Assembly: GCF_006439055.1 (NCBI RefSeq)
Contig: NZ_RCZC01000002.1
Span: forward strand, 577,350-641,349
DNA: 64,000 nt
Source: Sphingomonas glacialis
GTDB lineage: Bacteria > Pseudomonadota > Alphaproteobacteria > Sphingomonadales > Sphingomonadaceae
Reading direction: 5' to 3'
The notes beneath the pieces are model-generated. The model had not been told where the DNA came from. It saw only the letters and a list, made by a program, of their open reading frames with translations, and made no database searches. Positions 1 to 8,875 of this stretch are shown piece by piece. Numbering within the stretch: position 1 is the first letter of the stretch; each line of letters begins with the position of its first letter. Made by a program: the position numbers and the translations under genes.

Positions 1-406
1 CCCCAACGGCATCGGCCTCTCGCCCGACGGCAAGCGGCTCTACGCGGCCGAGACCTATACCTGCCGGCTGATGGCGTTCGACATCACCGCGCCGGGCGAA
101 GTCGATCTCACCGCCGGCCTCGGCGGTCCGGGCATCCCGCTCTACCGCCCCGCCGGCTACAAATTCTTCGATTCGCTCGGCGTCGAGGAATGCGGCAACA
201 TCTGCGTCGCGACGATCGGCGAGAGCGGGATTTCAGTGATCGCTCCGACTGGCGAGCTCGTCGATTTCGTGGCCACGCCCGATCCGTTCACGACCAACAT
301 CTGCTGGGGCGGGCCCGATATGCGCACGGCGTACATCACGCTGTCGGGCACCGGACAGCTCGTCAGCATGGAATGGCCGCGTCCGGGTTTGCGCCTGGCA
401 TATTGA
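1..406 (+). CDS. SMP-30/gluconolactonase/LRE-like family protein, C-terminal part
   Basis: The window opens inside this gene, in the frame starting at base 2. The first visible residues, PNGIGLSPDGKRLYAAET, form the beta-propeller strand typical of SMP-30/gluconolactonase proteins (N-G-x-x-x-S-P-D-G). About 134 C-terminal residues are present, including a second blade motif with TTNICWGGPDMRTAYIT, and the frame stops at TGA 404-406. Family members are metal-dependent lactonases that open sugar or other lactones. The substrate cannot be read from this fragment. scoA follows 51 bases downstream on the same strand with its own ribosome site, so co-transcription is possible but not shown. Confidence 0.8.
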   Translation, partial: PNGIGLSPDGKRLYAAETYTCRLMAFDITAPGEVDLTAGLGGPGIPLYRPAGYKFFDSLGVEECGNICVATIGESGISVIAPTGELVDFVATPDPFTTNICWGGPDMRTAYITLSGTGQLVSMEWPRPGLRLAY

Positions 407-457
407 TCGCCGCCCCTGCGCCGCCTATCGCCTCCCAAAACAAGGAGTCGATGCATC

Positions 458-1159
458 ATGAAGAAACTCTATCCCGATGCGGCAGCAGCGCTCGACGGGT
501 TGCTCCATGATGGCATGACGATCTGCGCCGGCGGGTTCGGCCTGTGCGGCATCCCCGACCGGCTGATCGACGCGATCCGCGACGCCGGCACCAAGGATCT
601 GACGATCGCCAGCAACAATGCCGGTATCGACGGCGAAGGCCTCGGCAAGCTGCTCCGCACGCGCCAGGTCAAGAAGATGATCAGCTCGTACGTCGGCGAG
701 AACAAGGAATTCGAACGGCAATATCTGAGCGGCGAGCTCGAGGTCGAATTCTGCCCGCAGGGCACGCTCGCCGAGCGCTGCCGCGCCGGTGGCGCCGGGA
801 TCCCCGGTTTCTACACCAAGACCGGCGTCGGCACGCTCGTTGCCGAGGGCAAGGAAGTGAAGGTGTTCGACGGCGAGGAGTTCATCCTAGAGCGCGGCAT
901 CCGCGCCGACCTGTCGATCATCAAGGGCTGGAAGGCCGACGAGAGCGGCAACCTCATCTTCCGCAAGACCGCGCGCAACTTCAACGCGCCGATGGCGACC
1001 GCGGGCAAGATCTGCGTCGCCGAGGTCGAGGAGATCGTGCCGGTCGGCTCGCTCGATCCCGACTGCATCCATCTGCCGGGAATCTACGTGAAGCGGCTGA
1101 TCGTCGGCAGCCCGTACGACAAGCGCATCGAATTCCGCACCGTGCGCGAGGCGGCGTGA
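458..1159 (+). CDS. scoA: 3-oxoacid CoA-transferase subunit A
   Basis: This 233-residue protein is full length for the alpha subunit of succinyl-CoA:3-ketoacid (or acetoacetate) CoA-transferase, which activates 3-keto acids with CoA from a donor acyl-CoA. Family signatures are the Gly-rich [13 protein letters not shown] near residue 25, the segment [15 protein letters not shown], and FYTKTGVGT near residue 120. AAGGAG about 10 bases upstream supports the ATG. The partner subunit gene scoB is not adjacent: a phosphatase gene and a palindromic repeat lie between (next CDS ends 2236). Coordinated expression with scoB is therefore an inference. Confidence 0.93.
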   Translation: MKKLYPDAAAALDGLLHDGMTICAGGFGLCGIPDRLIDAIRDAGTKDLTIASNNAGIDGEGLGKLLRTRQVKKMISSYVGENKEFERQYLSGELEVEFCPQGTLAERCRAGGAGIPGFYTKTGVGTLVAEGKEVKVFDGEEFILERGIRADLSIIKGWKADESGNLIFRKTARNFNAPMATAGKICVAEVEEIVPVGSLDPDCIHLPGIYVKRLIVGSPYDKRIEFRTVREAA

Positions 1160-1188
1160 GCCTAGCATCGACCGCCCCTCTTCTTGCT

Positions 1189-1347
1189 CCCCTCCCGCTC
1201 GCGGGAGGGGCTGGGGGAGGGCCTGAACCACACGCGGCGCTGGACCGGCACGCCCCTCCCCTAGCCCAGTTTCAGGTGAACGATGCCCCGCATCGTTCAG
1301 GTCGGTCCGGGGGACCGACCGACCTGAAACTCGCAAGCGGGAGGGGG
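1189..1347. repeat. Composite palindromic repeat with a three-arm cruciform
   Basis: A GC-rich intergenic repeat. It begins with the hairpin CCCCTCCCGC/GCGGGAGGGG (1189-1210). At 1268-1331 an outer pair AGTTTCAGGT/ACCTGAAACT encloses two perfect inner hairpins, GAACGATGC/GCATCGTTC (loop CCC) and GGTCGGTCC/GGACCGACC. It ends in a GGGAGGGGG run. This run lies directly before the TTG that may start the phosphatase gene, so the repeat may supply its ribosome site. Related CCCCTCCC/GGGAGGGG elements occur at 11973, 20555, 48405 and 51612. Confidence 0.75.
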
Positions 1348-1350
1348 ATC

Positions 1351-2236
1351 TTGGGTGCGCTCGCGCTGCTGCTGTCGGGATGCGCTACGGCGCCTGCCGC
1401 CATGCCAGCGCCGCCACCGCCCGTGGCATCCACCCCCACAATCCCCCCCCGGCATGCAATTCCTCTACGGCTCAGGCGAAGCCGCAGCCCTCGATCACCA
1501 GGCCTACAACGTCCTGGTCGACGCCGTCCGCCGCCGCATCGCGAGCGAAAAGGCCGATCCCAAGGCGATGACCGATCGCACCTCCGCGGTCCTGCAACCC
1601 GGCACGACGCTCGACCAGCCCGCCACGCTCCCCTGCGGCGACCGCCCGCGCGCGGTGGTGTTCGACATGGACGAGACGCTCGTCCTCAATCTCGGCTTCG
1701 AATATGACGACGCCACCCATCCCGGCCTCCGCTACGACGACGCCCGCTGGCAGCAATGGGAACAAACCGGCGTCGATCAGGTCCAAGCCGTCCCCGGCGC
1801 GATCGCCGCGGTCAACGCATTGCGTGAGATGGGCGTGACCGTCGTCTTCAACACCAACCGCTCCGCCGCGACCGCCACCTTCACCGAGCAGGCGATCGCC
1901 CATGCTGGCCTCGGCGTCGCCAAACACGGCCAAACGCTGTGGCTCAAGGGCGATCTCGGCAGCGGCTCGGGCAAGGACACCCGCCGCCAGGCGATCGCCG
2001 CGCGCTATTGCGTCGTCGCGATGGGCGGCGACCAGCTCGGCGATTTCTCCGACCTGTTCACCGGCACCCCGCAGCAGCGCCGCGCCGCGGTGTCGTCGCC
2101 CGCGATCCACGGATATTGGGGCCGCTTCTGGTTCGTCCTGCCCAACCCCGTTTACGGCACCGCACTCAAAGGGGGGATCGACCAGGTCTTCCCCGCCGAC
2201 AAGCGCTGGACGCCCACAAATTCTGGAGAGAAATAA
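1351..2236 (+). CDS. HAD-superfamily acid phosphatase, lipoprotein e(P4)-like, frame broken at a C8 run
   Basis: The body reads in one frame from ATG 1454 (about 260 residues). It has HAD motif [11 protein letters not shown] (DxDxT), motif II VFNTNR, a lysine in WLKGDLG, and motif [15 protein letters not shown], matching class C acid phosphatases/e(P4) 5-prime-nucleotidases. A lipoprotein signal, [11 protein letters not shown] with its lipobox cysteine, lies just upstream but in another frame, starting at TTG 1351. The frames join exactly at eight C bases (1443-1450); seven C would give one continuous lipoprotein. The gene is therefore phase-variable, a young pseudogene, or carries a sequencing error. 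Positively charged residues are missing between the TTG and the hydrophobic core. The enzyme would act outside the inner membrane. It sits oddly between scoA and scoB. Confidence 0.8.
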
Positions 2237-2237
2237 G

Positions 2238-2873
2238 ATGGCCTGGACTCGTGACGAAATGGCAGCCCGCGCCGCGCGCGAATTGCAGGACGGTTTCTAC
2301 GTCAACCTCGGCATCGGCATCCCGACGCTCGTCGCCAACCACATCCCCGAGGGCGTCACCGTCACGCTCCAGTCCGAGAACGGCATGCTCGGCATCGGCC
2401 CCTTCCCGCTCGCGGGCGAGGAGGATGCCGACCTCATCAACGCCGGCAAGCAGACGATCAGCGAGCTCCCGCAATCGGCCTATTTCGGTTCGGACCAGAG
2501 CTTCGCGATGATCCGCGGCGGGCATATCGACCTAACCGTGCTCGGCGCGATGGAAGTCGCCGAGAATGGCGACATCGCCAACTGGATGATCCCCGGCAAG
2601 ATGATCAAGGGCATGGGCGGCGCGATGGATCTCGTCGCCGGCGTCAAGAAGATCATCGTCGTGATGGAGCACAGCTCGAAGAACGGCGACCCCAAGTTCA
2701 TTCCCGCCTGCACGCTGCCGCTGACCGGCAAGAACGTCGTCGACATGGTCATCACCGATCTCGCGGTGTTCCAGCGGCCCGACCATCAGTCGCCGTTCAA
2801 GCTGATCGAAATGGCGCCGGGGGTTACCGCCGACGAGATCGCCGGCAAGACCACCGCGCACTATCTGGTGTAA
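2238..2873 (+). CDS. scoB: 3-oxoacid CoA-transferase subunit B
   Basis: This 211-residue beta subunit of 3-oxoacid CoA-transferase pairs with ScoA. The catalytic glutamate is in [14 protein letters not shown] (residues 45-60), the family's E-N-G-x-x-G motif. GGAGAG 7 bases upstream supports the ATG at 2238; longer readings run back into the phosphatase gene in another frame. The phosphatase stop (TAA 2234-2236) is immediately upstream, so translation may be coupled to it. The GST gene begins 4 bases after the stop. Together the two subunits let the cell use acetoacetate or other 3-keto acids. Confidence 0.93.
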   Translation: MAWTRDEMAARAARELQDGFYVNLGIGIPTLVANHIPEGVTVTLQSENGMLGIGPFPLAGEEDADLINAGKQTISELPQSAYFGSDQSFAMIRGGHIDLTVLGAMEVAENGDIANWMIPGKMIKGMGGAMDLVAGVKKIIVVMEHSSKNGDPKFIPACTLPLTGKNVVDMVITDLAVFQRPDHQSPFKLIEMAPGVTADEIAGKTTAHYLV

Positions 2874-2877
2874 GGCG

Positions 2878-3561
2878 ATGGGCTACACGCTGATCACCGC
2901 GAACCGGAATTATTCGAGCTGGTCGCTGCGGCCTTGGCTGCTGCTGCGCGCGCTCGATATTCCGTTCGAGGATCGGCTCGAGCCCTTCACCCAAGCCGTC
3001 AATTACGACGCCTTCCGCGCCTTCTCGCCGACCGGCCAGGTCCCCGTGCTGCTCGACGGCGACCGCACCGTGTGGGATTCGCTCGGGATCGTGCTGTATC
3101 TCGCCGAACGCCACCCCGGAATCTGGCCCGAGGACGCAGCGGCGCGCGCTTGGGCACAGTGTGCCACCGCCGAAATGCACGGCGGCTTCGACGCGGTGCG
3201 CAATGCCTATACTATGAACGTCGGCGTCCGGGTGAGCCCCCCCGCCCCGACCCCGGCGCTCGCGCGCGAGATCGCGCGGCTCGCCGAACTGTGGGCCGAG
3301 GGTCTCGACCGCTTCGGCGGCCCGTGGCTCGCCGGTCCGGCATTCACCGCGGTCGATGCCTTCTTCGCGCCGGTCGCCTTCCGCGTGCGCACCTATGGCC
3401 TCGATGTCGGCGCCGCCGGCGCGGCGTGGGTCGCGCGGCTACTCGATCATCCGGCGGCACAGGAATGGGAAAGCGCCGCGCTCGCCGAAAGCTGGCGCGA
3501 GGCGGCGCATGAGGCCGAACTCGCCGCAGCAGGCACGATCACCGCCGACTATCGCGCATGA
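2878..3561 (+). CDS. Glutathione S-transferase family protein
   Basis: A 227-residue GST. The N-terminal thioredoxin-like half begins MGYTLITANRNYSSWSLRPW, placing a candidate catalytic serine at residues 12-16. It continues to the cis-proline element TGQVPVLLDG and the glutathione-contacting DSLGIVLYLAE. The C-terminal half is helical, with the capping segment TAVDAFFAPVAFRV. It most resembles the YfcF-like bacterial GST branch. The substrate is unknown. The start is 4 bases after scoB, and the stop overlaps the next start (ATGA), implying translational coupling with the esterase. Confidence 0.87.
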   Translation: MGYTLITANRNYSSWSLRPWLLLRALDIPFEDRLEPFTQAVNYDAFRAFSPTGQVPVLLDGDRTVWDSLGIVLYLAERHPGIWPEDAAARAWAQCATAEMHGGFDAVRNAYTMNVGVRVSPPAPTPALAREIARLAELWAEGLDRFGGPWLAGPAFTAVDAFFAPVAFRVRTYGLDVGAAGAAWVARLLDHPAAQEWESAALAESWREAAHEAELAAAGTITADYRA

Positions 3562-4445
3562 TCCGCTGGGTCCTGGCGGTAGTCGCGCTGCTGGTCGTCA
3601 TCGCCGGTGGATTGATCTACGCGCTCGTCTCGCCACCGGGACAGCTCAGCTTGCTCGACGCTGCGATGGGCGGCAGCACGGGCACCGAACGCCCCGGCAC
3701 CGCGATCCCCTTCGGCAGCGAAGGCCAGACGCTCGACGTGTGGCGCCCCGCCGGACCGGTGACCAAGCGCCCGGTGCTGATCTTCTGGTATGGCGGCGGC
3801 TGGGTAGCGGGCACGCGCCAGGGCTATGCCTTCGCCGCACGCGCCTTTGCGCGAAACGGCTTCGTCGTCGTGGTGCCCGATTACCGCAAGGTCCCGCAGA
3901 TCCGCTTCCCCGCAATGCTGCATGACGGCGCGCAGGCGGTGAAATGGACGCGCGACCACATCGCTGAATTTGGCGGTGACCCCACGAGGATCGGCGTCGC
4001 GGGCCATTCGGCGGGCGCCTATACCGTCGCGATGCTGACGCTCGACCCGCGCTGGCTCGCGGCCGAGCACGTCGACCCCAAGATCATCAAGGCCGCGGTC
4101 GGCCTGTCGGGCCCGTACGATTTCTACCCGTTCGACAAGAAGCGCTCGATCGATGCGATGCAGGGCGCGAAAGACCCGCTGATGACGCAGCCGATCCACT
4201 TCGCGCGCGGTGACGCCGCGCCGATGCTGCTCGTCACCTCGACCGAAGACACAGAAGTCCGCCCGCGCAATGCGATCCATCTCGCGGCAGCGCTCAAGGC
4301 GCACGGCGGCACGGTCGAACTGCGCAATTATCCCGGCATCACCCACGAAAATGTCGCGATGGCGCTGTCGGTGCCGTTCCGCGGCAAGGCCCCGGTGCTC
4401 GCCGACAGCGTCGCCTTCCTCGACGCGGCGATGCCCGCGCGCTGA
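3558..4445 (+). CDS. Membrane-anchored alpha/beta hydrolase (carboxylesterase-like)
   Basis: This 295-residue protein has an N-terminal hydrophobic segment (WVLAVVALLVVIAGGLIYAL), likely an uncleaved anchor or signal. The catalytic domain shows the oxyanion-hole motif YGGGW (HGGG variant), the nucleophile elbow GHSAG, an acid in TSTEDTEVRP and a histidine in YPGITHEN. These are hallmarks of the esterase/BD-FAE group of alpha/beta hydrolases. It overlaps the GST stop by 4 bases. The natural ester substrate cannot be inferred. A 202-base gap follows before the PixA-like pair. Confidence 0.85.
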   Translation: MIRWVLAVVALLVVIAGGLIYALVSPPGQLSLLDAAMGGSTGTERPGTAIPFGSEGQTLDVWRPAGPVTKRPVLIFWYGGGWVAGTRQGYAFAARAFARNGFVVVVPDYRKVPQIRFPAMLHDGAQAVKWTRDHIAEFGGDPTRIGVAGHSAGAYTVAMLTLDPRWLAAEHVDPKIIKAAVGLSGPYDFYPFDKKRSIDAMQGAKDPLMTQPIHFARGDAAPMLLVTSTEDTEVRPRNAIHLAAALKAHGGTVELRNYPGITHENVAMALSVPFRGKAPVLADSVAFLDAAMPAR

Positions 4446-4647
4446 CGATCGGCTCCATTTCGGAGCGATTGGCGGCGCCCTCCACTGGCGCAGTCACCCG
4501 CCCGGCGCCCATAACCCTCGTTTCGGATCCAACCCTGCGCGCACCGTCGCGCAAGGCCTGTACAGACGGCGCGTGGCTGCTGCAGGACCGTCAAACCCAT
4601 CGCCGCCACGTGTCGCGTTCCCCGATTTTCAATCGAAGGAGAGTGCA

Positions 4648-5049
4648 GTGGCAAGCTCGGCAACGGTATTCATTCAGGTCTGGGTCGACATCAACGCGAT
4701 CCAGAACGGTTCGACGAAAGGCGTCTACGCGGTCGACAATCGGGTCGGCCAGGGCAGCACGGGCGAAGGCTCGACCAGCCTGGCGACGCACGTGACCAAC
4801 GGTACGACGATCCAATGGAACGTCTACAATATCGATCCGACCAGCACCGTGGTGCCGGCGATCACCGCGATCGGCAACGCCGCCGTGTTCGGCGCCGGTG
4901 GCCAGCCGCAGAACGATGGCACCGGCGCCTATGTCGGGCAGGTCCAGCAGACCGGGCAGTCGAGCTACCAGATCACCTTCAATGTCCAGAAGCAGCCGGG
5001 CAGCGCGGGGATCACGGTCAACTTCTCGCCGAGCCTGGTGGTGCAGTGA
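4648..5049 (+). CDS. PixA/AidA-like (inclusion body) family protein, first copy
   Basis: A 133-residue protein from GTG 4648, supported by GAAGGAGAG upstream. It is clearly paralogous to the next gene: both carry the VDN/MDN-x-V then GSTGEG block, a GAY-x-x-GQ block, and a Tyr-Gln-Ile strand. The family resemblance to PixA (Xenorhabdus inclusion protein) and AidA (autoinducer-dependent, Ralstonia/Burkholderia) rests mainly on the second copy. No signal peptide is visible, so it is probably cytoplasmic. Family members are abundant, stationary-phase or quorum-regulated beta-rich proteins of unknown biochemical role. The C terminus, ITVNFSPSLVVQ, is shorter than the family norm. Confidence 0.6.
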   Translation: MASSATVFIQVWVDINAIQNGSTKGVYAVDNRVGQGSTGEGSTSLATHVTNGTTIQWNVYNIDPTSTVVPAITAIGNAAVFGAGGQPQNDGTGAYVGQVQQTGQSSYQITFNVQKQPGSAGITVNFSPSLVVQ

Positions 5050-5101
5050 TCGCTGCACTCCTCCGCTCGAACCCACTCGAAATCGCAAAGGAATCATCAA
5101 G

Positions 5102-5581
5102 ATGATGAACGCATCCAACCTCGTGGTGCTCCAGGCGGCGCTGCTCCAGCCCCAGGCGTCGATCACGATCGCGGTCGATACCGCCTATGTCGCCTCCAAG
5201 GGCGGGCAGAACATCTCGAACGGCATCTACATGATGGACAATCAGGTGTCCTATGGCAGCACCGGCGAAGGCACGCTGGAATTGTCCACCGTCGTGCCGG
5301 TCGGCTCGCTGATCGGCTTCAACACCGTGCCGATCGACACCAATAGCGGTGACACCGTGATCATTACGGGCTTTACCGTGTCGCAGGGCTCGGTGTTCGG
5401 CTCGCAGGGCTATCCGCAACAGCAGCCCCCGATCAACGGAGAGCCGGCCGGCGCCTATTGGATCGGCCAGGCGATCAACGCCGGCAGCCAGACCTATCAG
5501 ATCCAGATCAAGGTGACGGTCGGTCAGCTGCGGCCGATCTCCTATTACATCAATTGGGACCCCTTCATCACTGCGAAGTGA
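5102..5581 (+). CDS. PixA/AidA-like (inclusion body) family protein, second copy
   Basis: A 159-residue protein from ATG 5102 with AAAGGA 9 bases upstream. It has the family plan: an early ITIAVDT strand, MMDNQVSYGSTGEG, a central strand around GFNTVPID, and a closing aromatic strand ISYYINWDPFI that matches the F-x-W-D-P-x-I ending of PixA/AidA proteins. It lies 52 bases after the first copy, so the two probably form one operon and arose by tandem duplication. A strong hairpin (5591-5618) follows. No catalytic motif is visible and the function is unknown. Confidence 0.7.
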   Translation: MMNASNLVVLQAALLQPQASITIAVDTAYVASKGGQNISNGIYMMDNQVSYGSTGEGTLELSTVVPVGSLIGFNTVPIDTNSGDTVIITGFTVSQGSVFGSQGYPQQQPPINGEPAGAYWIGQAINAGSQTYQIQIKVTVGQLRPISYYINWDPFITAK

Positions 5582-5590
5582 GGGGTGACG

Positions 5591-5618
5591 GCTGCGCGTG
5601 CCGAACGGCGCGCGCAGC
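5591..5618 (+). terminator. Hairpin after the PixA-like pair
   Basis: The stem GCTGCGCG/CGCGCAGC encloses an inner GCC-GAAC-GGC hairpin, 10 bases after the stop codon. No T-run follows, so it could be an intrinsic terminator without a U-tract or an RNA-stabilising hairpin. Confidence 0.5.
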
Positions 5619-5707
5619 TCCCCGTCGACACGGCATCTCCCCGACAGCGCAACATCCGGCATCCAAAGCTTTGCCTCGGCGCATCTTTCGGCTAGGGCGG
5701 CCGCCTT

Positions 5708-7144
5708 ATGGCTAACCAACCCCGTACCTTGTACGAAAAAATCTGGGCCGACCATGTCGTCGAGCAACGCGACGACGGCACCTGCCTGATCTATATCGAC
5801 CGTCACCTCGTCCACGAAGTGACCAGCCCGCAGGCCTTTTCCGGTCTCCGCGCCAACGGCCGCGCCGTGCGTCGCCCCGACCTCACGCTCGCGGTCCCCG
5901 ATCATAACCTCCCGACCACCGCGCGCCGCGATGCGGCGGGCCGCCCGCTGCCGATCGCCGATCCCGAAAGCGCGGCGCAGCTCGACGCACTGACGCGCAA
6001 CACCGCCGATTTCGGCATCGACTATATCGATGCGCTCGCCCCCGCGCAGGGTATCGTCCATGTCGTCGGCCCCGAACAGGGCTTCACGCTGCCGGGCACC
6101 ACGCTCGTCTGCGGCGACAGCCACACCTCGGCGCACGGTGCACTCGGCGCGCTGGCGTTCGGCATCGGCACCAGCGAGGTCGAGCATGTGCTCGCGACGC
6201 AGACGCTGCTGCTCGGCCGGTCGAAGACGATGGAAGTCCGCGTCGACGGCACGCTCGGTTTCGGCGTGTCGGCCAAGGACGTCGCGCTGGCGATCATCGG
6301 CAAGCTCGGCGCCGCCGGCGGGACGGGCTACGTCCTCGAATATACCGGCTCGACGATCCGCGAGATGTCGATCGAGGGCCGCCTGACGATCGCCAACATG
6401 TCGATCGAGGCCGGCGCGCGTGCCGGCCTCGTCGCGCCCGACGAGACGACCTTCGCCTATTTGAAGGGCCGCCCGATGGCCCCCAAGGGCGCCGATTGGG
6501 ACGAAGCCGTCGCCTATTGGCGCACGCTGCCGAGCGATCCCGGCGCGGTCTACGACGCCGTCGTCACGATCGACGCCGCCGAGATCGCCCCGCTGCTGAC
6601 CTGGGGCACCAGCCCTGAGGACGTCGTGCCGATCACCGGCGTCGTCCCCGATCCCGACAGCTTCGCCGATCCCGCCAAGCGCGACGCCGCGCGCAAGTCG
6701 CTCGCCTATATGGGCCTCACCGCGGGCACCGCGATGCAGGACGTCGGCGTCGATTACGTCTTCATCGGCAGCTGTACCAACAGCCGCATCGAGGATCTCC
6801 GCGCCGCCGCCAAGGTCGCCGACGGCCGCCACGTCGCCGATGGCGTCACTGCGCTCGTCGTGCCGGGCTCGGGGCTGGTCAAGGCACAGGCCGAAGCCGA
6901 GGGGCTCGACCACATCTTCATCAGCGCCGGGTTCGAATGGCGCGAGCCGGGTTGCTCGATGTGCCTGGCGATGAACCCCGACAAGGTGCCGCCGGGGCAA
7001 CGCTGCGCTTCCACTTCCAACCGCAATTTCGTAGGACGCCAGGGACCGGGTGCGCGAACGCATCTGGTTTCGCCGGCAATGGCGGCCGCAGCCGCGGTCA
7101 CCGGGCGATTGAGCGATGTTCGTAACCTGGTTACGAATTCTTGA
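5708..7144 (+). CDS. leuC: 3-isopropylmalate dehydratase large subunit
   Basis: This 478-residue aconitase-family subunit, with LeuD, isomerises 2-isopropylmalate to 3-isopropylmalate in leucine synthesis. It carries the 4Fe-4S cysteine motifs [13 protein letters not shown] and [15 protein letters not shown], plus the substrate motifs VPDHNLPT and [13 protein letters not shown]. The length is normal for the family. A G-rich stretch (TAGGGCGG) precedes the ATG. A short membrane peptide gene starts 10 bases after the stop, then leuD, so the three form an operon. leuA lies about 43 kb away at 49953. Confidence 0.97.
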   Translation: MANQPRTLYEKIWADHVVEQRDDGTCLIYIDRHLVHEVTSPQAFSGLRANGRAVRRPDLTLAVPDHNLPTTARRDAAGRPLPIADPESAAQLDALTRNTADFGIDYIDALAPAQGIVHVVGPEQGFTLPGTTLVCGDSHTSAHGALGALAFGIGTSEVEHVLATQTLLLGRSKTMEVRVDGTLGFGVSAKDVALAIIGKLGAAGGTGYVLEYTGSTIREMSIEGRLTIANMSIEAGARAGLVAPDETTFAYLKGRPMAPKGADWDEAVAYWRTLPSDPGAVYDAVVTIDAAEIAPLLTWGTSPEDVVPITGVVPDPDSFADPAKRDAARKSLAYMGLTAGTAMQDVGVDYVFIGSCTNSRIEDLRAAAKVADGRHVADGVTALVVPGSGLVKAQAEAEGLDHIFISAGFEWREPGCSMCLAMNPDKVPPGQRCASTSNRNFVGRQGPGARTHLVSPAMAAAAAVTGRLSDVRNLVTNS

Positions 7145-7154
7145 GGGGCATAGT

Positions 7155-7271
7155 ATGAAGCGCGTTCTGGTTCTGCTCGTGATGGGCACCATTTTCAGCG
7201 GGATGGCCGCCTATGTCGCCGCCGCCAAGACCAACCCCGTCGGCACGCCGTCGGCCCCGACCAAGCGCTAA
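7155..7271 (+). CDS. 38-residue single-pass membrane peptide between leuC and leuD
   Basis: A short reading frame (ATG 7155, TAA 7269-7271) with GAGGGG 6 bases upstream. The N terminus is MKRV, followed by a hydrophobic helix VLLVMGTIFSGMAAYVAAAK and a polar tail TNPVGTPSAPTKR. It fills the leuC-leuD gap almost exactly: 10 bases after leuC and 3 bases before leuD. A ribosome site, positive-inside start, hydrophobic core and tight packing support a real gene. I do not recognise a family and assign no function. It may only couple translation of leuD, or be a membrane microprotein. Confidence 0.6.
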   Translation: MKRVLVLLVMGTIFSGMAAYVAAAKTNPVGTPSAPTKR

Positions 7272-7274
7272 CCG

Positions 7275-7904
7275 ATGCAGCCGGTGACGCACGTTTCGGG
7301 CAAGGCCTATCCGTGGGGGCAGAAGAACGTCGACACCGACGTCATCATCCCCGCGCATTGGCTCAAGACGATCACCCGCGAGGGGCTCGGCAAGGGTGCG
7401 TTCGAAACGGTGCGCGCGGTCCCCGGCAACATCTTCGACGATCCGCGTTACGCTGGCTCGCCGATGCTGATCGCTGGCGATAATTTCGGCTGCGGGTCGA
7501 GCCGCGAGCATGCCGCCTGGGCGCTTGCCGACATGGGCATCCGCGTCGTGCTCGCGCCGAGCTTTTCCGACATCTTCTCGGGCAACGCCTTCAAGAACGG
7601 GATCGTCGCGGTCGTGCTGCCGCAGGACGCGATCGACCGCTTGATCGAGGTCGCGCAGGACCAGCCGATCACCGTCGATCTCGAGACGATGACCGTCACC
7701 ACCCCCTATCAGGATCGCTTCGGCTTCGAACTCGACGCGTTTCGTCGCCAGTGCCTGATGGAAGGGCTGGACGAGATCGGTCTGACACTGGCAAGAGATA
7801 CCCAGATTTCGAAATACGAAGCCGGGGTAAAAGAACACCGGCCGTGGATGAGCGGAGACCGGGCACATGCGAGCACTTCTGTCGAAAGCGGCGGGCGGAC
7901 CTGA
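7275..7904 (+). CDS. leuD: 3-isopropylmalate dehydratase small subunit
   Basis: This 209-residue swivel-domain partner of LeuC contains [15 protein letters not shown] near the N terminus and the substrate-loop motif [15 protein letters not shown], both diagnostic of LeuD. It starts 3 bases after the small membrane peptide gene. Its last 38 bases overlap the start of the downstream oxidoreductase in another frame. The C-terminal tail after ISKYE is polar and longer than the conserved domain needs, consistent with an end that has slid into the next gene. Confidence 0.96.
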   Translation: MQPVTHVSGKAYPWGQKNVDTDVIIPAHWLKTITREGLGKGAFETVRAVPGNIFDDPRYAGSPMLIAGDNFGCGSSREHAAWALADMGIRVVLAPSFSDIFSGNAFKNGIVAVVLPQDAIDRLIEVAQDQPITVDLETMTVTTPYQDRFGFELDAFRRQCLMEGLDEIGLTLARDTQISKYEAGVKEHRPWMSGDRAHASTSVESGGRT

Positions 7905-8868
7905 AACTCTAGTTCTCGACGAGCTGCCCGATCCGGTCGCGGCTGCGGGCCAGGTCGTGGTCGCGGTCAAGGCGTGCGCGATCAACTATCCCGACGTGCT
8001 GATCATCGAGGATAAATATCAATTCAAGCCGCAGCGCCCGTTCGCGCCGGGCGGCGAGATCGCCGGCGTGATCGAGAGCATCGGCGAAGGCGTCACCGGC
8101 TGGAACGTCGGCGACCGCGTGATCGGCATGACCGGGCATGGCGGGCTCGTCGAGAAGGTCGCGGTGCCCGCCGGCTCGCTCTACCCGCTCCCGCCCGAGC
8201 GCGATTTTGCCGAGGGCGCGGCGCTGCTGCTCACCTATGCCACCACCATCCATGCCCTGCTCGACCGCGGGCATCTCGTCGAGGGGCAGAGCCTGCTGGT
8301 GCTCGGCGCGGCGGGTGGCGTCGGTTTGGCGGCGATCGAACTCGGCAAGGCGTTCGGCGCGCGCGTCGTCGCGGCGGTGTCGTCCGAGGAAAAGGCGCAG
8401 GCCGCGCGCGAGGCAGGCGCCGACGAGACGCTGATCTACGCCCGCGCGCCGTTCGACAAGGACCAGTCCAAGGCGCTCGCCGAACAGTTCAAGGCGCTCG
8501 GCGGCAAGGCCGGATACGACGTGATCTACGATCCGGTCGGCGGCGACTATGCCGAGCCCGCATTGCGCTCGATCGGCTGGGAAGGCCGCTACCTCGTCGT
8601 CGGCTTCCCCGCGGGCATCCCTAAGCTCCCGCTCAACCTGACGCTGCTCAAGAGTTGCGACGTCTGCGGCGTCTTCTGGGGCGCCTTCGCCGCGCGCGAC
8701 CCCAAGGCGAACGCCGCGCACATCGCGCGCCTCTTCCAGCTGTGGAAGGACGGCAAGATCGCCCCCCGCGTCACCGAAACCTTCGCGTTCGAAGATGGCG
8801 GCAAGGCGATCGCCAAGATGGCCGCCCGCGGCGCGATCGGGAAACTGGTGGTCAAGGTCGCCGACTGA
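7867..8868 (+). CDS. NADPH:quinone oxidoreductase family protein
   Basis: This 333-residue MDR-superfamily protein has a GroES-like N-terminal half with [12 protein letters not shown] and an NAD(P)-binding Rossmann fold with [20 protein letters not shown] near residues 145-165. No zinc-ligand cysteine/histidine set is present, which fits the zinc-free quinone oxidoreductase/enoyl reductase group. The substrate is unknown. The ATG overlaps the end of leuD by 38 bases, so it is probably co-transcribed with leuCD, though no metabolic link is evident. Two repeat elements follow. Confidence 0.87.
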   Translation: MRALLSKAAGGPETLVLDELPDPVAAAGQVVVAVKACAINYPDVLIIEDKYQFKPQRPFAPGGEIAGVIESIGEGVTGWNVGDRVIGMTGHGGLVEKVAVPAGSLYPLPPERDFAEGAALLLTYATTIHALLDRGHLVEGQSLLVLGAAGGVGLAAIELGKAFGARVVAAVSSEEKAQAAREAGADETLIYARAPFDKDQSKALAEQFKALGGKAGYDVIYDPVGGDYAEPALRSIGWEGRYLVVGFPAGIPKLPLNLTLLKSCDVCGVFWGAFAARDPKANAAHIARLFQLWKDGKIAPRVTETFAFEDGGKAIAKMAARGAIGKLVVKVAD

Positions 8869-8875
8869 GGCGCCG

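Noticed and set aside
4558..4565. CTGTACAG palindrome upstream of the PixA-like pair as a lux box
   Set aside because: Eight bases only; a lux box is about 20 bases, and no longer dyad surrounds it.
5018..7192. A 724-codon reverse frame opposite leuC and the PixA-like genes
   Set aside because: Low-complexity, no motifs, and fully explained by the real forward genes.
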